DNA from: Azospirillum lipoferum 4B
GTDB taxonomy: Bacteria > Pseudomonadota > Alphaproteobacteria > Azospirillales > Azospirillaceae
Direction of reading: 5' to 3'
DNA: 64,000 nucleotides
Assembly (NCBI RefSeq): GCF_000283655.1
Contig: NC_016622.1
Span: 1,500,501 to 1,564,500, forward strand
Shown here: piece after piece, positions 7,425 through 15,576 of the stretch
How positions within the stretch are numbered: the stretch's first letter is position 1
Layout of the letters: the number at the start of each line of letters is the position of its first letter
Program-made: the position numbers and the translations under genes
Notes under the pieces: generated by a model
Told to the model about the DNA's origin: nothing
The model's input: only the letters and a program-made list of their open reading frames with translations
Database searches by the model: none

Positions 7425-8444
7425 TTACCGGAACGGCTGGGCGTACATCAGGCCGCCCTTGGTCCACAGCGCGTTCAGGCCACGCTCCAGCTTCAGCGGG
7501 GTGCCCGGACCGACGTTGCGGTCGAAGATCTCGCCGTAGTTGCCGACCTTCTTGACGACGTTGTAGGCCCACTTCTCGTCCAGGCCCAGAGCCTTGCCCA
7601 TGCCCGGCGTGGTGCCGAGATAGCGCTGGATGTCCGGGTTCTTGGAGTTGGTGAACTCGTCGATGTTCTTGGAGGTGATGCCGAACTCCTCGGCCTGGAT
7701 GGTCGCGAAGACCGTCCACTTCACGATGTCGAACCACTGGTCGTCGCCATGGCGCACGGCCGGGGCCAGCGGCTCCTTGGAGATGACTTCCGGCAGGATG
7801 ACATGGTCGTCCGGAACCGGGGCGACGCCGGCGCGGGTGCCGGCCAGACCGGACACGTCGGTGGTCAGCACGTCGCAGCGGCCGGCGAAGTAGGCGGCGT
7901 TGACCTCGTCGTTCGATTCGATGACGACCGGGTTGTAGCTCATGCCGTTGGCGCGGAAATAGTCCGCAAGGTTCAGTTCGGTCGTGGTGCCGGACTGGAC
8001 GCAGACGGTGGCGCCGTTCAGCTCCTTGGCGCTCTTCACGCCCAGCTTCTTCGGAACCATGAAGCCCTGGCCGTCATAATAGGTGACGGGGGCGAAGTTC
8101 AGGCCGACGGAGGTGTCGCGGGTCAGCGTGGCAGTCGTGTTGCGCGACAGCAGGTCGACTTCGCCCGACTGGATGGCCGGGAAGCGCTGCTGGGCCGACA
8201 GCGGGGTGAACTTGACCTTGTTCGGGTCGTTGAAGATGGCGACGGCGACGGCACGGCAATAGTCGACGTCCAGGCCGGTCCAGTTGCCGGCGCTGTCGGG
8301 GTTGCCGAAGCCCGGCAGACCGGCATTCACGCCGCACTGAACGAAGCCGCGCTGCTTGACGGTGTCGAGCGTCGCAGCACCGGCTGCGACACTGGCGGAA
8401 ACGACCACGGCCGCTGCGGCGGCGGCCAGGAACCCTGACTTCAT
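7425..8444 (-). CDS. aapJ: General L-amino acid ABC transporter, periplasmic binding protein
   Basis: A 339-residue protein starting with a clear Sec signal peptide (MKSGFLAAAAAAVVVSASVA, cleavage probably after AGAA around residue 24). The mature part is a family 3 solute-binding protein with the early motif KQRGFVQCGVNAGLPGFG and the segment PLSAQQRFPAIQSGEVDLLSRN, a hallmark of AapJ/BztA-type amino acid receptors. The ATG at 8442-8444 has the ribosome-binding site GGTGGAG; the longer frame upstream lacks a signal peptide at its start. It heads aapJQMP and is divergent from metC. Confidence 0.93.
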   Translation of the reverse strand: MKSGFLAAAAAAVVVSASVAAGAATLDTVKQRGFVQCGVNAGLPGFGNPDSAGNWTGLDVDYCRAVAVAIFNDPNKVKFTPLSAQQRFPAIQSGEVDLLSRNTTATLTRDTSVGLNFAPVTYYDGQGFMVPKKLGVKSAKELNGATVCVQSGTTTELNLADYFRANGMSYNPVVIESNDEVNAAYFAGRCDVLTTDVSGLAGTRAGVAPVPDDHVILPEVISKEPLAPAVRHGDDQWFDIVKWTVFATIQAEEFGITSKNIDEFTNSKNPDIQRYLGTTPGMGKALGLDEKWAYNVVKKVGNYGEIFDRNVGPGTPLKLERGLNALWTKGGLMYAQPFR

Positions 8445-8808
8445 ATTATGAACTCCACCCTGTTCTTGCGTTCTTCGCATTTGAGCGGTCTGACGACGCG
8501 CCTGACAACGCCGGCCGATTGCTCCCGACGGGCCGGCACCTGGGCCAACCCTGTGGGGATCGCGACGCAGCCATGCGCGTGGGACAAGAGTGCATCAAGT
8601 TGATCCGACTTGTCGAATCCTCTGTGCATCGGTGGTGTTACCAGAAGATCGCGACAGCGGGCGGCCCCCCCGACACAATCGGCGATGGCCGCAGGGCTCT
8701 CGGGATGACACAATGTTCGGCCGTGCCGCCATCGCCCCCGGGGAGGCAACCTCACCGATGGGCGACTCAATGCGGGCCGGATTACCGCTCCAGCCAAACG
8801 GACAGTCG
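8445..8808. other. Divergent intergenic region aapJ / metC
   Basis: A 364-bp gap that must hold promoters for both directions. I see no convincing FNR, CtrA, EcfG or sigma-54 site, no riboswitch-like fold and no credible small gene. The metC reading frame stays open through the right part as far as 8590 but lacks a ribosome-binding site there. Confidence 0.5.
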
Positions 8809-9987
8809 ATGAAGGACGTCACGCAGGACACGATTCTCGTTCATGCCGGCCGCGATCCGCGGAACAACCACGGCATCATCAATCCTCCAGTCTATCACTG
8901 TTCGACGGTGCTGTTCCCGACCCTCGACGCGCTGGAGGAAGGCGACCGTAACATGCTGTCAAGCGTGCATTACGGCCGCATGGGCACACCCACGACCTTC
9001 GCCTTCGAAGAGGCGGCGGCAGAGCTGGAAGGCGGCTACAAGTCGGTGAACACCGGGTCCGGCCTCACCGCCATCGCCATCGCGCTGTCGGCCTTCACCA
9101 AGGCGGGTGACCATGTGCTGATCACCGACAGCGTCTACAGCCCCACCCGCCGGTTCGCCAGGGAAACGCTGGCCCCCTACGGAGTGGAGGTCGAATACTA
9201 TGATCCCTGCATCGGCGCCGGCATCTCGGCCCTGCTGCGGCCAAACACCAGCGTGGTCTTCCTCGAATCGCCGGGATCGCTGACCTTCGAGGTGCAGGAC
9301 GTGCCGGCCATCGCCGCGGCGGCGAAGAAGGCCGGCGCCACGGTCATGATCGACAACACCTGGGCCACCCCGCTGTTCTTCCGCCCCTTCGACCATGGCG
9401 TCGACGTGTCGATCCATGCCGCGACCAAATACATGGTGGGCCATGCCGATGCGATGCTGGGCGTCGTCACCTGCCGCGACGAGGCGACCTGGACCGCGGT
9501 GAAGAAGGCGGCGACCCGTTTCGGCATCTGCGGCGGGCCGGACGACCTCTATCTCGGCCTGCGCGGCCTGCGGACGCTGGCGGTGCGCATGCGCCAGCAT
9601 CAGGAAAGCGCGCTGGCACTCGCCGACTGGCTGGCGACCCGGCCGGAGGTGACGCGCGTGCTGCACCCCGCCCGTCCCGACTTCCCCGGCCATGCCCTGT
9701 GGAAGCGCGACTTCACCGGGTCGAGTGGCCTTTTCTCCATCGTCATCGACCAGGTGCCGCGCAAGGCGCTGGCGGCGATGCTGGACGGGATGGAGCTGTT
9801 CGGCATGGGCTACAGCTGGGGCGGCTTCGAAAGCCTGATCCTGCCGACGCGGCCGGCCGCCGTGCGCTCCGCCACCCGCTGGACCGATCCGGGGCAGGTT
9901 CTGCGCCTGCACGCCGGGCTGGAAAGTGCCGACGACCTGATCCGCGACCTGGACGCCGGCTTCCGCCGGATGGCCGCCGCCCTGTAA
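8809..9987 (+). CDS. metC: Cystathionine beta-lyase
   Basis: A 392-residue PLP enzyme of the Cys/Met metabolism family. The protein begins KDVTQDTILVHAGRDPRNNHG, has the IDNTWATPLFFRP strand and the PLP lysine K207 in SIHAATKYMVGHADAMLG. The W in IDNTWATP together with the YMVGHAD segment is typical of MetC-type lyases, which split cystathionine into homocysteine, pyruvate and ammonia. I chose ATG 8809 because homology-like sequence begins there; an in-frame ATG at 8758 is possible and no strong ribosome-binding site decides. hisI follows 28 bp downstream. Confidence 0.87.
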   Translation: MKDVTQDTILVHAGRDPRNNHGIINPPVYHCSTVLFPTLDALEEGDRNMLSSVHYGRMGTPTTFAFEEAAAELEGGYKSVNTGSGLTAIAIALSAFTKAGDHVLITDSVYSPTRRFARETLAPYGVEVEYYDPCIGAGISALLRPNTSVVFLESPGSLTFEVQDVPAIAAAAKKAGATVMIDNTWATPLFFRPFDHGVDVSIHAATKYMVGHADAMLGVVTCRDEATWTAVKKAATRFGICGGPDDLYLGLRGLRTLAVRMRQHQESALALADWLATRPEVTRVLHPARPDFPGHALWKRDFTGSSGLFSIVIDQVPRKALAAMLDGMELFGMGYSWGGFESLILPTRPAAVRSATRWTDPGQVLRLHAGLESADDLIRDLDAGFRRMAAAL

Positions 9988-10015
9988 GCTGCGGACCTGT
10001 GAGGAGTGATTTGCC

Positions 10016-10450
10016 ATGACGGACACACCGTCTCTTGAATCGGCGCCGTTCGAAGAGGTTCTGGCCGCCATCCGCTTCACCGCTGACGGGCTGGTGCCCG
10101 CCATCGCCCAGGCGGACGGCACCGGCGAGATCCTGATGATGGCCTGGATGAACCGCGATGCGGTGGTCGAGACGCTGTCGACCGGCCGCGTCTGCTACTG
10201 GTCGCGGTCGCGCGGCGGGCTGTGGCGCAAGGGGGAGACCTCGGGTCAGGTGCAGCGGCTGATCGATTTCAGGGTCGACTGCGACGGCGACACCCTGCTG
10301 CTGATCGTGGAGCAGGACGGTGTCGCCTGCCACACCGGACGGCGCAGCTGCTTCTATCGCGCCTGGCGCGACGGGCGGCTGGAGACCATCCAGGAGGTCG
10401 AGACCGATCCGGCCATCCTCTATGGCGGGCATTCGCACAGCCACGGCTGA
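10016..10450 (+). CDS. hisI: Phosphoribosyl-AMP cyclohydrolase
   Basis: A 144-residue monofunctional HisI. It has GEILMMAWMNRDAV (about 38-51), the substrate and zinc region TGRVCYWSRSRGGLWRKGETSG, the metal-binding DCDGD, and the ACHTGRRSCFYR motif with the conserved cysteines. The enzyme opens the purine ring of phosphoribosyl-AMP in step three of histidine synthesis. There is no fused HisE domain. Ribosome-binding site GAGGAG lies ten bases upstream. It is probably co-transcribed with metC. Small-RNA copy C follows directly. Confidence 0.93.
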   Translation: MTDTPSLESAPFEEVLAAIRFTADGLVPAIAQADGTGEILMMAWMNRDAVVETLSTGRVCYWSRSRGGLWRKGETSGQVQRLIDFRVDCDGDTLLLIVEQDGVACHTGRRSCFYRAWRDGRLETIQEVETDPAILYGGHSHSHG

Positions 10451-10504
10451 GGAGGCGGACGGGGACGAGTCGCCACCGACGCGATGACGGTTCGTGAAAG
10501 ATCG

Positions 10505-10518
10505 TTGATCCACATCAA
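10505..10518 (+). promoter_or_regulatory. FNR box of small RNA copy C
   Basis: TTGATCCACATCAA, a perfect TTGAT-N4-ATCAA site, centred at 10511.5 and exactly 41.5 bp upstream of the predicted start at 10553. A good -10 (TATAGA, 10540-10545) lies between them and there is no recognisable -35, the layout of a class II activated promoter. Confidence 0.78.
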
Positions 10519-10552
10519 CGCCGCACCCCCGCCGAAGGGTATAGAAACCCTC

Positions 10553-10616
10553 TTGTCTCTAACCCTCCCTGTATATGACTGCACCGGGCGTTCCGATGAA
10601 CGCCCGGTTATTTTTT
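10553..10616 (+). ncRNA. FNR-box small RNA, copy C
   Basis: Predicted ~64-nt transcript that starts TTGTCTCTAACCCTCCCTG, identical to copy B through the 5' segment, and ends in a perfect ten-base terminator stem ACCGGGCGTT/AACGCCCGGT (10583-10608) with loop CCGATG, then TTTTTT. The distance from FNR box to start, the -10 position and the distance from the seed to the hairpin match copies A and B 7.8 kb away, although the intervening bases differ. That pattern of conservation argues for a selected regulatory RNA and not for a recent duplication. Confidence 0.72.
10583..10616 (+). terminator. Intrinsic terminator of small RNA copy C
   Basis: Ten-base perfect stem ACCGGGCGTT/AACGCCCGGT with a six-base loop followed by TA and six T. 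Confidence 0.88.
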
Positions 10617-10619
10617 GCC

Positions 10620-11019
10620 CGGCCGCCGGCTTCGCAGTCTCGGTCAACGGATGGCGCGTTTGCGCCGCCGAACCTCTTTCGGACGATCCGCTCCGTCACT
10701 GTCTTCCGACCGGGGCCTAGCGCCTTCCTTTGCGCAACATGCCCTTCGGCCCGACAAACGGTGTCCTTTTGCAAGCCGAAGCCTGTCCATATGGGGGAGA
10801 AAACCCGCTTTCCGTCTCAACAGCGACCCACAGCAAGTCACAGATGCATCAAAACAAGAAACATAATGGACAGGTTCTTTAATCAATCTATGAACATCTG
10901 TGTCATTTCATCAAATCCCCTTTGTATTGCCCCTTTATCGCTTTTCGACAACCCCGGACCCATGGTTAACATCTTGTTAATCGTTAACAAAACGTTAACG
11001 GCACTGATGGAGAGACGCC
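10620..11019. other. Intergenic region upstream of the RTX gene
   Basis: About 400 bp without a supported gene. The left half has ordinary high GC; the right half (about 10840-11000) is strikingly AT-rich for this genome and holds two CtrA-type boxes. No coding signal was seen. Confidence 0.6.
10966..10998 (+). promoter_or_regulatory. Two tandem CtrA-type boxes
   Basis: Two perfect TTAA-N7-TTAA sites, at 10966-10980 and 10984-10998, lie 18 bp apart and 21 bp before the RTX start codon. TTAA-N7-TTAA is the consensus of the alphaproteobacterial cell-cycle and motility regulator CtrA. Confidence 0.6.
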
Positions 11020-11703
11020 ATGCGCCAGTTCTGGGGGACTTCGAACAACGACACCATGACCGGCACCGCCTCTGACGACCGTCTCGACGGTCTGGACGGG
11101 GACGACCGTATCAACGGCGCCGGCGGGAACGATCTGCTGTATGGCGAGCGCGGAAACGACTCGCTGATCGGCGGGCTGGGCAACGACAGATTCCACGGCG
11201 GCGACGGCAACGATTGGCTCGGCGATCCCTATGGCGGGAACGAGGCCGGGAATGACTCGATGTGGGGCGATGCCGGCAACGACCAGCTGTTCGGCGGCGA
11301 GGGCAACGACTGGCTGAACGGCGGCACCGGCGACGACATCGTCAAGGGCATGCGGGGCGACGACACCATGATCGGCGGCAGCGGCAACGACATGCTGTAT
11401 GACAGCTACCGTGACGGCGGCGCCGACCTGTTCCAGCCGGGCACCGGCAACGACACCATGGTCAGCTTTGCCGACGGACTGGTGGACCGCTTCCTGATCG
11501 AACAGGCGACCGGCGGCTTCGGCACCGACACCATCAACTACTTCGAGAAGGGCGTCGACCAGATCGAGTTCCATGGCTATGCCGCTTGGGAGATGGCGAT
11601 GACCAGCAACGGCTCGGCGACCACCTTCGCCTTCACCGACGGCTCGTCGCTGACGGTCGACCAGATCGGGCTCAGCTCCGGCCACGACTTCATCTTCACC
11701 TGA
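11020..11703 (+). CDS. RTX / hemolysin-type calcium-binding repeat protein
   Basis: A 227-residue acidic, glycine- and aspartate-rich protein. Residues about 5-130 are a run of RTX nonapeptides (GGxGxDxLx variants such as GGLGNDRFHGGDGNDWLG), which fold into a calcium-bound parallel beta-roll. The C-terminal third, with FEKGVDQIEFHGY and SLTVDQIGLSS, resembles the terminal domain that flanks RTX rolls and serves type I secretion. There is no enzymatic domain and no N-terminal signal peptide, as expected for type I substrates. No type I exporter genes are nearby. Start ATG 11020 has GGAGAG before it. Two CtrA boxes precede it. Confidence 0.85.
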   Translation: MRQFWGTSNNDTMTGTASDDRLDGLDGDDRINGAGGNDLLYGERGNDSLIGGLGNDRFHGGDGNDWLGDPYGGNEAGNDSMWGDAGNDQLFGGEGNDWLNGGTGDDIVKGMRGDDTMIGGSGNDMLYDSYRDGGADLFQPGTGNDTMVSFADGLVDRFLIEQATGGFGTDTINYFEKGVDQIEFHGYAAWEMAMTSNGSATTFAFTDGSSLTVDQIGLSSGHDFIFT

Positions 11704-11845
11704 ACCCTGTCCGGACGGAGGGCTTCCGCGGGCGATGGGGTCACCCCGTCGGCGCGCGGGACCTCCGGCACGGCTTGGACTGTTGTACTGGCGGACACAC
11801 CTGCGCCCTTTGAAGGCGCGCCGCCAGAAGAAGGGCTGAGAATCG

Positions 11846-12340
11846 ATGGACCGACGCCGCCATTCCCACCGACCGCGCCGCCTCCTGCTGTCGGTGCCCC
11901 TCCTGTCGGCATTGGCGCTGGGCGCCTGCGCCGCCTCCTCCGACATGGGCGGCGTGCCTTCGGCCGAGGTGGCGACCAGACCGCCGATCGAACTGGTCGG
12001 ACTGACGGTGCAGACGCCGGACGGCCGCCGCATCCTGGGCAACGTCTCCGATCTGGTGATCGGGCCGACCAACCGGGTGGAGCAGGCGATCGTCACCGTC
12101 GGAGCCCCCCGTTACCCGACCGAGCACAAGGTGACGGTCAACAGCGAAAACCTGCGCTATGCCCACAACCGTCAGGCCGTGATCCTCACCGGCATGACGG
12201 TGGAGCAGTTCGCCGCCCTGCCGCCCACGGGCGTCAGCGACCGCATGATGTCGCTTGGGGGCGGCCCTGGGGGCGGGGCTCCCCTCGCTACCGGCGGAAT
12301 GGCGCCGACCGACTGGGCAGGGGCCACCCAGCCCCGCTGA
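11846..12340 (+). CDS. PRC-barrel-like lipoprotein
   Basis: A 164-residue protein with a basic N-terminus, a hydrophobic stretch and the lipobox LGAC, giving a probable lipidated cysteine at residue 28. The segment TPDGRRILGNVSDLVIGPTNRVEQAIVTVG (about 58-87) reads as a PRC-barrel domain, and the C-terminus is a flexible Gly/Pro-rich tail. PRC-barrel proteins often appear in stress or envelope contexts; a specific role cannot be given. It stands alone between the RTX gene and the convergent TRAP permease genes. Confidence 0.65.
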   Translation: MDRRRHSHRPRRLLLSVPLLSALALGACAASSDMGGVPSAEVATRPPIELVGLTVQTPDGRRILGNVSDLVIGPTNRVEQAIVTVGAPRYPTEHKVTVNSENLRYAHNRQAVILTGMTVEQFAALPPTGVSDRMMSLGGGPGGGAPLATGGMAPTDWAGATQPR

Positions 12341-12377
12341 TCTCTTCCGCTGACCCTTTCCCACTGGAAACGCACGC

Positions 12378-12407
12378 AAAAAAAGGGGGCCGGACGAACC
12401 GGCCCCC
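12378..12407 (-). terminator. Terminator of the dctQM operon (possibly bidirectional)
   Basis: Perfect nine-base stem GGGGGCCGG/CCGGCCCCC with a five-base loop. On the minus strand it is followed by seven T (12378-12384), directly after the dctM stop. Confidence 0.88.
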
Positions 12408-12442
12408 ATTCTCGTTCAGGCTTCCGTTCAGGCTACCCGCCG

Positions 12443-13954
12443 TCACTTGCCTTGAAGCTGCTTCATGATGTCGTCGGCCTGATTGTTCTCCGGCTCGGCA
12501 GGAGCGCCGAAGGGCGGAGCCACGTCCTGGTTGTCGAAGGCCGGAATCTCGATCTTCACGTCGTCCAGGTTGATCGCCGGGCCCTTGTCGCGGCCGGCAT
12601 CCACCAACTGCGGGAAGGAGATGACGAGCGCGACCATGATGAGCTGGATGACCACGAAGGGCACCGCACCCCAATAGATCTGGCCGGTGGTGATCTTCGC
12701 CACCTTCTTGCCGGTCACCTTGTCGATGTAATCCGTCTTCGGCGCGACGGATCGCAGGAAGAACAGGGCGAAACCGAAGGGCGGATGCATGAAGCTGGTC
12801 TGCATGTTGACGCCCATCAGCACGCCGAACCAGATCAGGTCGATGCCCAGCTTGTCGGCAACCGGCCCCAGCAACGGAATGATGATGAAGGCCAGCTCGA
12901 AGAAATCGAGGAAGAAGGCCAGCACGAAGACCAGGATGTTGCAGACGATCAGGAAGCCCAGCTGACCGCCCGGCAGGCTGGTCATCAGATGCTCGACCCA
13001 CAGATCGCCGTTGACGGCGCGGAACACCAGACCGAAGACGGTCGAACCGATCAGGATGAACACCACGAAGGACGACAGCTTGGCGGTGGAGTCCATCGCC
13101 TGGCGCATCAGGCCCCAGCCGAGCTTCCGCTTGGCGAGAGCCAGCAGGATGGCGCCGGTCGCCCCCATGGCGCCGCCCTCCGTCGGGGTGGCGATGCCGA
13201 GGAAGATGGTGCCCAGCACCAGGAAGATCAGCACCAGCGGCGGCACCAGCGAGGTGATGACGCGCAGAAGCAGCTGGAAACCACGCAGCGTACGGGCCTC
13301 CGGCGGCAGGGCCGGCACCGCCGACGGGCGGATGATGCTGGTGAGCAGGATGTAGCCGGTGTAGAGGCCGGTCAGCACGAGGCCGGGGACCAGCGCGCCG
13401 GCATACATGTCGCCGACCGAGCGGCCGAGCTGGTCGGCCAGCACGATCAGCACCAGCGACGGCGGGATGATCTGGGCCAGCGTACCCGAGGCAGCGATGA
13501 CGCCGGTGGCGATGCGGCGGTCATAGCCGTAGCGCAGCATGATCGGCAGCGAGATCAGACCCATGGAGATGACCGACGCGGCGACGACGCCGGTGGTCGC
13601 CGCCAGCAGAGCGCCGACGAAGATCACCGCATAGGCCAGGCCGCCGCGGATCGGACCGAACAGCTGCCCGATGGTGTCGAGCAGATCCTCGGCCATGCCG
13701 GAGCGTTCCAGGATCAGGCCCATGAAGGTGAAGAAGGGAATGGCCAGCAGCGTGTCGTTGCGCATGATGCCGAACACGCGTTCCGGCAGCGCCTGCATCA
13801 GCGCCGGGGTCAACAGTCCCAGCTCGATGCCGATCAGGCCGAACACGAGGCCGTTCGCGGCCAGCGCGAAGGCGACCGGGAAACCCATCAACAGGAATAG
13901 CACCAGGGCGCCGAACATCAGCGGCGCCATATTGGCGGTTACGAACTCGACCAT
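12443..13954 (-). CDS. TRAP transporter large permease (DctM family)
   Basis: A 503-residue polytopic membrane protein of the DctM family, with early segments MGFPVAFALAANGLVFGLIG and IPFFTFMGLILERSGMAEDLL and the central SGTLAQIIPPSLVLIVLADQ helix typical of large TRAP subunits. It is about 70 residues longer than the usual DctM. The extra length lies partly in a charged C-terminal tail (about 445-503). It moves organic anions with sodium. Directly preceded by the small subunit. No periplasmic DctP gene is present nearby, so the substrate cannot be named. Confidence 0.87.
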   Translation of the reverse strand: MVEFVTANMAPLMFGALVLFLLMGFPVAFALAANGLVFGLIGIELGLLTPALMQALPERVFGIMRNDTLLAIPFFTFMGLILERSGMAEDLLDTIGQLFGPIRGGLAYAVIFVGALLAATTGVVAASVISMGLISLPIMLRYGYDRRIATGVIAASGTLAQIIPPSLVLIVLADQLGRSVGDMYAGALVPGLVLTGLYTGYILLTSIIRPSAVPALPPEARTLRGFQLLLRVITSLVPPLVLIFLVLGTIFLGIATPTEGGAMGATGAILLALAKRKLGWGLMRQAMDSTAKLSSFVVFILIGSTVFGLVFRAVNGDLWVEHLMTSLPGGQLGFLIVCNILVFVLAFFLDFFELAFIIIPLLGPVADKLGIDLIWFGVLMGVNMQTSFMHPPFGFALFFLRSVAPKTDYIDKVTGKKVAKITTGQIYWGAVPFVVIQLIMVALVISFPQLVDAGRDKGPAINLDDVKIEIPAFDNQDVAPPFGAPAEPENNQADDIMKQLQGK

Positions 13955-13972
13955 CAGGGGCGCTCCCGGTCC

Positions 13973-14512
13973 TTAGGAATGGCTGTGCATCTTCTCGCCC
14001 GGCTCGTCACGATGGCCGGTGAGATAGGCGATGCGCTTGATCAGCTCCGACACACCCTGTGCGGTGAGCAGGAAGAAGCCGACCGGGACCAAGATCTTCG
14101 CGGGCCAGCGGATCAGGCCGCCGGCATCGCTCGACATCTCGTTGGTGAGATAGCTGTCCAGGAACATCGGCCAGGACAACACCATGATCAGGATCGTCAT
14201 CGGGAACATGAAGACCAGGATCCCGAAGATGTCGACCCAGGCCTGTACCCGTTTGGAGAAGCGACCCAGGATGATGTCGATGCGGATATGTTCATTGCGC
14301 AGGAACGTATAGCCCGCGCACAGCAGGAACACTGCCGAGAACAGATACCATTGCAGCTCCAGCCATGCATTGGAGCTGGTGTTCAACCCATAGCGGATGA
14401 ACGCGTTGGCCGAACTGACGATGACGGCGACCAGCACGAGCCAGTATGCCAGCTTGCCGATGCCCTCGTTCACGGCATCGATCAGCCCGCTTAGTTTGAG
14501 CAGACCTCTCAA
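13973..14512 (-). CDS. TRAP transporter small permease (DctQ family)
   Basis: A 179-residue membrane protein with four predicted helices and the DctQ signature ANAFIRYGLNTSSNAWLELQWYLF in helix 2. The start is a TTG with the strong ribosome-binding site GGGAGG eight bases upstream. It lies 18 bp before dctM, so the two are co-transcribed. The ribosome-binding site (minus strand AACAGGGAGG, 14521-14530) is perfectly complementary to the CCTCCCTGT core of the three FNR-box small RNAs, making this operon a candidate target. Confidence 0.85.
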   Translation of the reverse strand: MRGLLKLSGLIDAVNEGIGKLAYWLVLVAVIVSSANAFIRYGLNTSSNAWLELQWYLFSAVFLLCAGYTFLRNEHIRIDIILGRFSKRVQAWVDIFGILVFMFPMTILIMVLSWPMFLDSYLTNEMSSDAGGLIRWPAKILVPVGFFLLTAQGVSELIKRIAYLTGHRDEPGEKMHSHS

Positions 14513-14763
14513 AGGAGAAACCTCCCTGTTGCAGGGGGCGCGGTCTTGGCCGTCCCCTTTTGCTTTTGTTGCAGCCGAATAGACGCGGCAGGTCGCAACC
14601 CTCTCTCGGACGGAGGGTATACCAAAAGATAGGATTGGACGGGACTATTCCTTTCCGGGCATTGACCGGCAAGGGCTACGTTGGAGCTACGTAGAAACAC
14701 GTAGATCGGATTGCGGTGCGGACCGGGTGCTGTGCGAACCGGGTCCCCGGCACCGGACCCGCG

Positions 14764-15516
14764 TCACTCGTCCGCCGGAATGTCCGCGGTGCGCCAGCCG
14801 TCCTCGCCCAGGCATTGCAGCGGGTGGAACTTCGCCTTGTAGGCCATCTTGCGGCTGTGGGCGATCCAATAGCCGAGATAGACATAGGGCATGCCGGCCA
14901 GCCGCGCCCGTTCGATCAGGCCCAGGATCATGAAGGTGCCGAGGCTGCGGCGATCCTGCGCCGCATCGTAGAAGCTGTAGACCGCCGAATAGCCATCCGA
15001 CAGCCGGTCGGTCAGCATGCAGCCCACCAGCTGGCCGCGGTCGTCACGGGCCTCCAAGAGGCTGGTGTCCGCCCTGCCCTCGTCCACCATGGCGGCGAAA
15101 TCGCCCATCGCCATCCGGGCCATGTCGGAATCGCCGTGGCGGGAGTTCTGGTAGAGCGAGAAAAGCCGGTATTGCTCGGACGTGGCGTAGGCCGGCCGCT
15201 CGGTCAGCGTTACCCCGCCATTCAGCTTCAGCACCCGCCGCTGCGACCGCGACGGCACGAACTCCGCAACCGGGACGCGCACCGGCACGCAGGCCTGGCA
15301 GTTGGGACAGACCGGGCGATAGACGATGTCATGGCTGCGGCGGAAACCGGCCCGCGACAGGGTGGAGTTCACCTCGGTCGCGTAGGGACCGATCAGGCGG
15401 GTGAACAGCTTGCGTTCCACACGCCCCGGCAGGTAGGGACAGGGCATGGGCCCCGACCGGAAGAATTGCTGCAGGGGACGCTGCGGCGGCTGGATGACCG
15501 ACATTCTGACCGACAA
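14764..15516 (-). CDS. bpt: Aspartate/glutamate leucyltransferase (Bpt)
   Basis: A 250-residue aminoacyl-tRNA-protein transferase of the Bpt/ATE1 type. It has the N-terminal CPYLPGR, the cysteine motif CPNCQACVPVRVPVAEF (about 70-86), RSQRRVLKLN, the SFYDAAQDRRSLGTFMILGLIE core and the late YLGYWIAHSRKMAYKAKFHP. Bpt adds leucine to proteins with N-terminal Asp or Glu, feeding the ClpS/ClpAP N-end rule pathway. Length and motif order are normal. It starts 60 bp from the next gene, with which it is not functionally linked. Confidence 0.92.
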   Translation of the reverse strand: MSVRMSVIQPPQRPLQQFFRSGPMPCPYLPGRVERKLFTRLIGPYATEVNSTLSRAGFRRSHDIVYRPVCPNCQACVPVRVPVAEFVPSRSQRRVLKLNGGVTLTERPAYATSEQYRLFSLYQNSRHGDSDMARMAMGDFAAMVDEGRADTSLLEARDDRGQLVGCMLTDRLSDGYSAVYSFYDAAQDRRSLGTFMILGLIERARLAGMPYVYLGYWIAHSRKMAYKAKFHPLQCLGEDGWRTADIPADE

Positions 15517-15576
15517 CCACCACGACAGTGAGGACGATACGGAGGAGCGTCGCCGCCCCTCCGCCGAACCCGCAGC

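Noticed and set aside
8590-8808. 73-codon N-terminal extension of metC
   Set aside because: The added residues lack homology and have no ribosome-binding site; the lyase fold begins at 8809.
8445-8808. Sigma-54 promoter upstream of aapJ
   Set aside because: A TGG...TGC pair is present but the spacing is wrong for a -24/-12 element.
12452-13900. Plus-strand open frame of 482 codons opposite dctM
   Set aside because: Antisense shadow: full of Q, H, R and D runs and no recognisable fold, while dctM on the other strand has clear transmembrane motifs.
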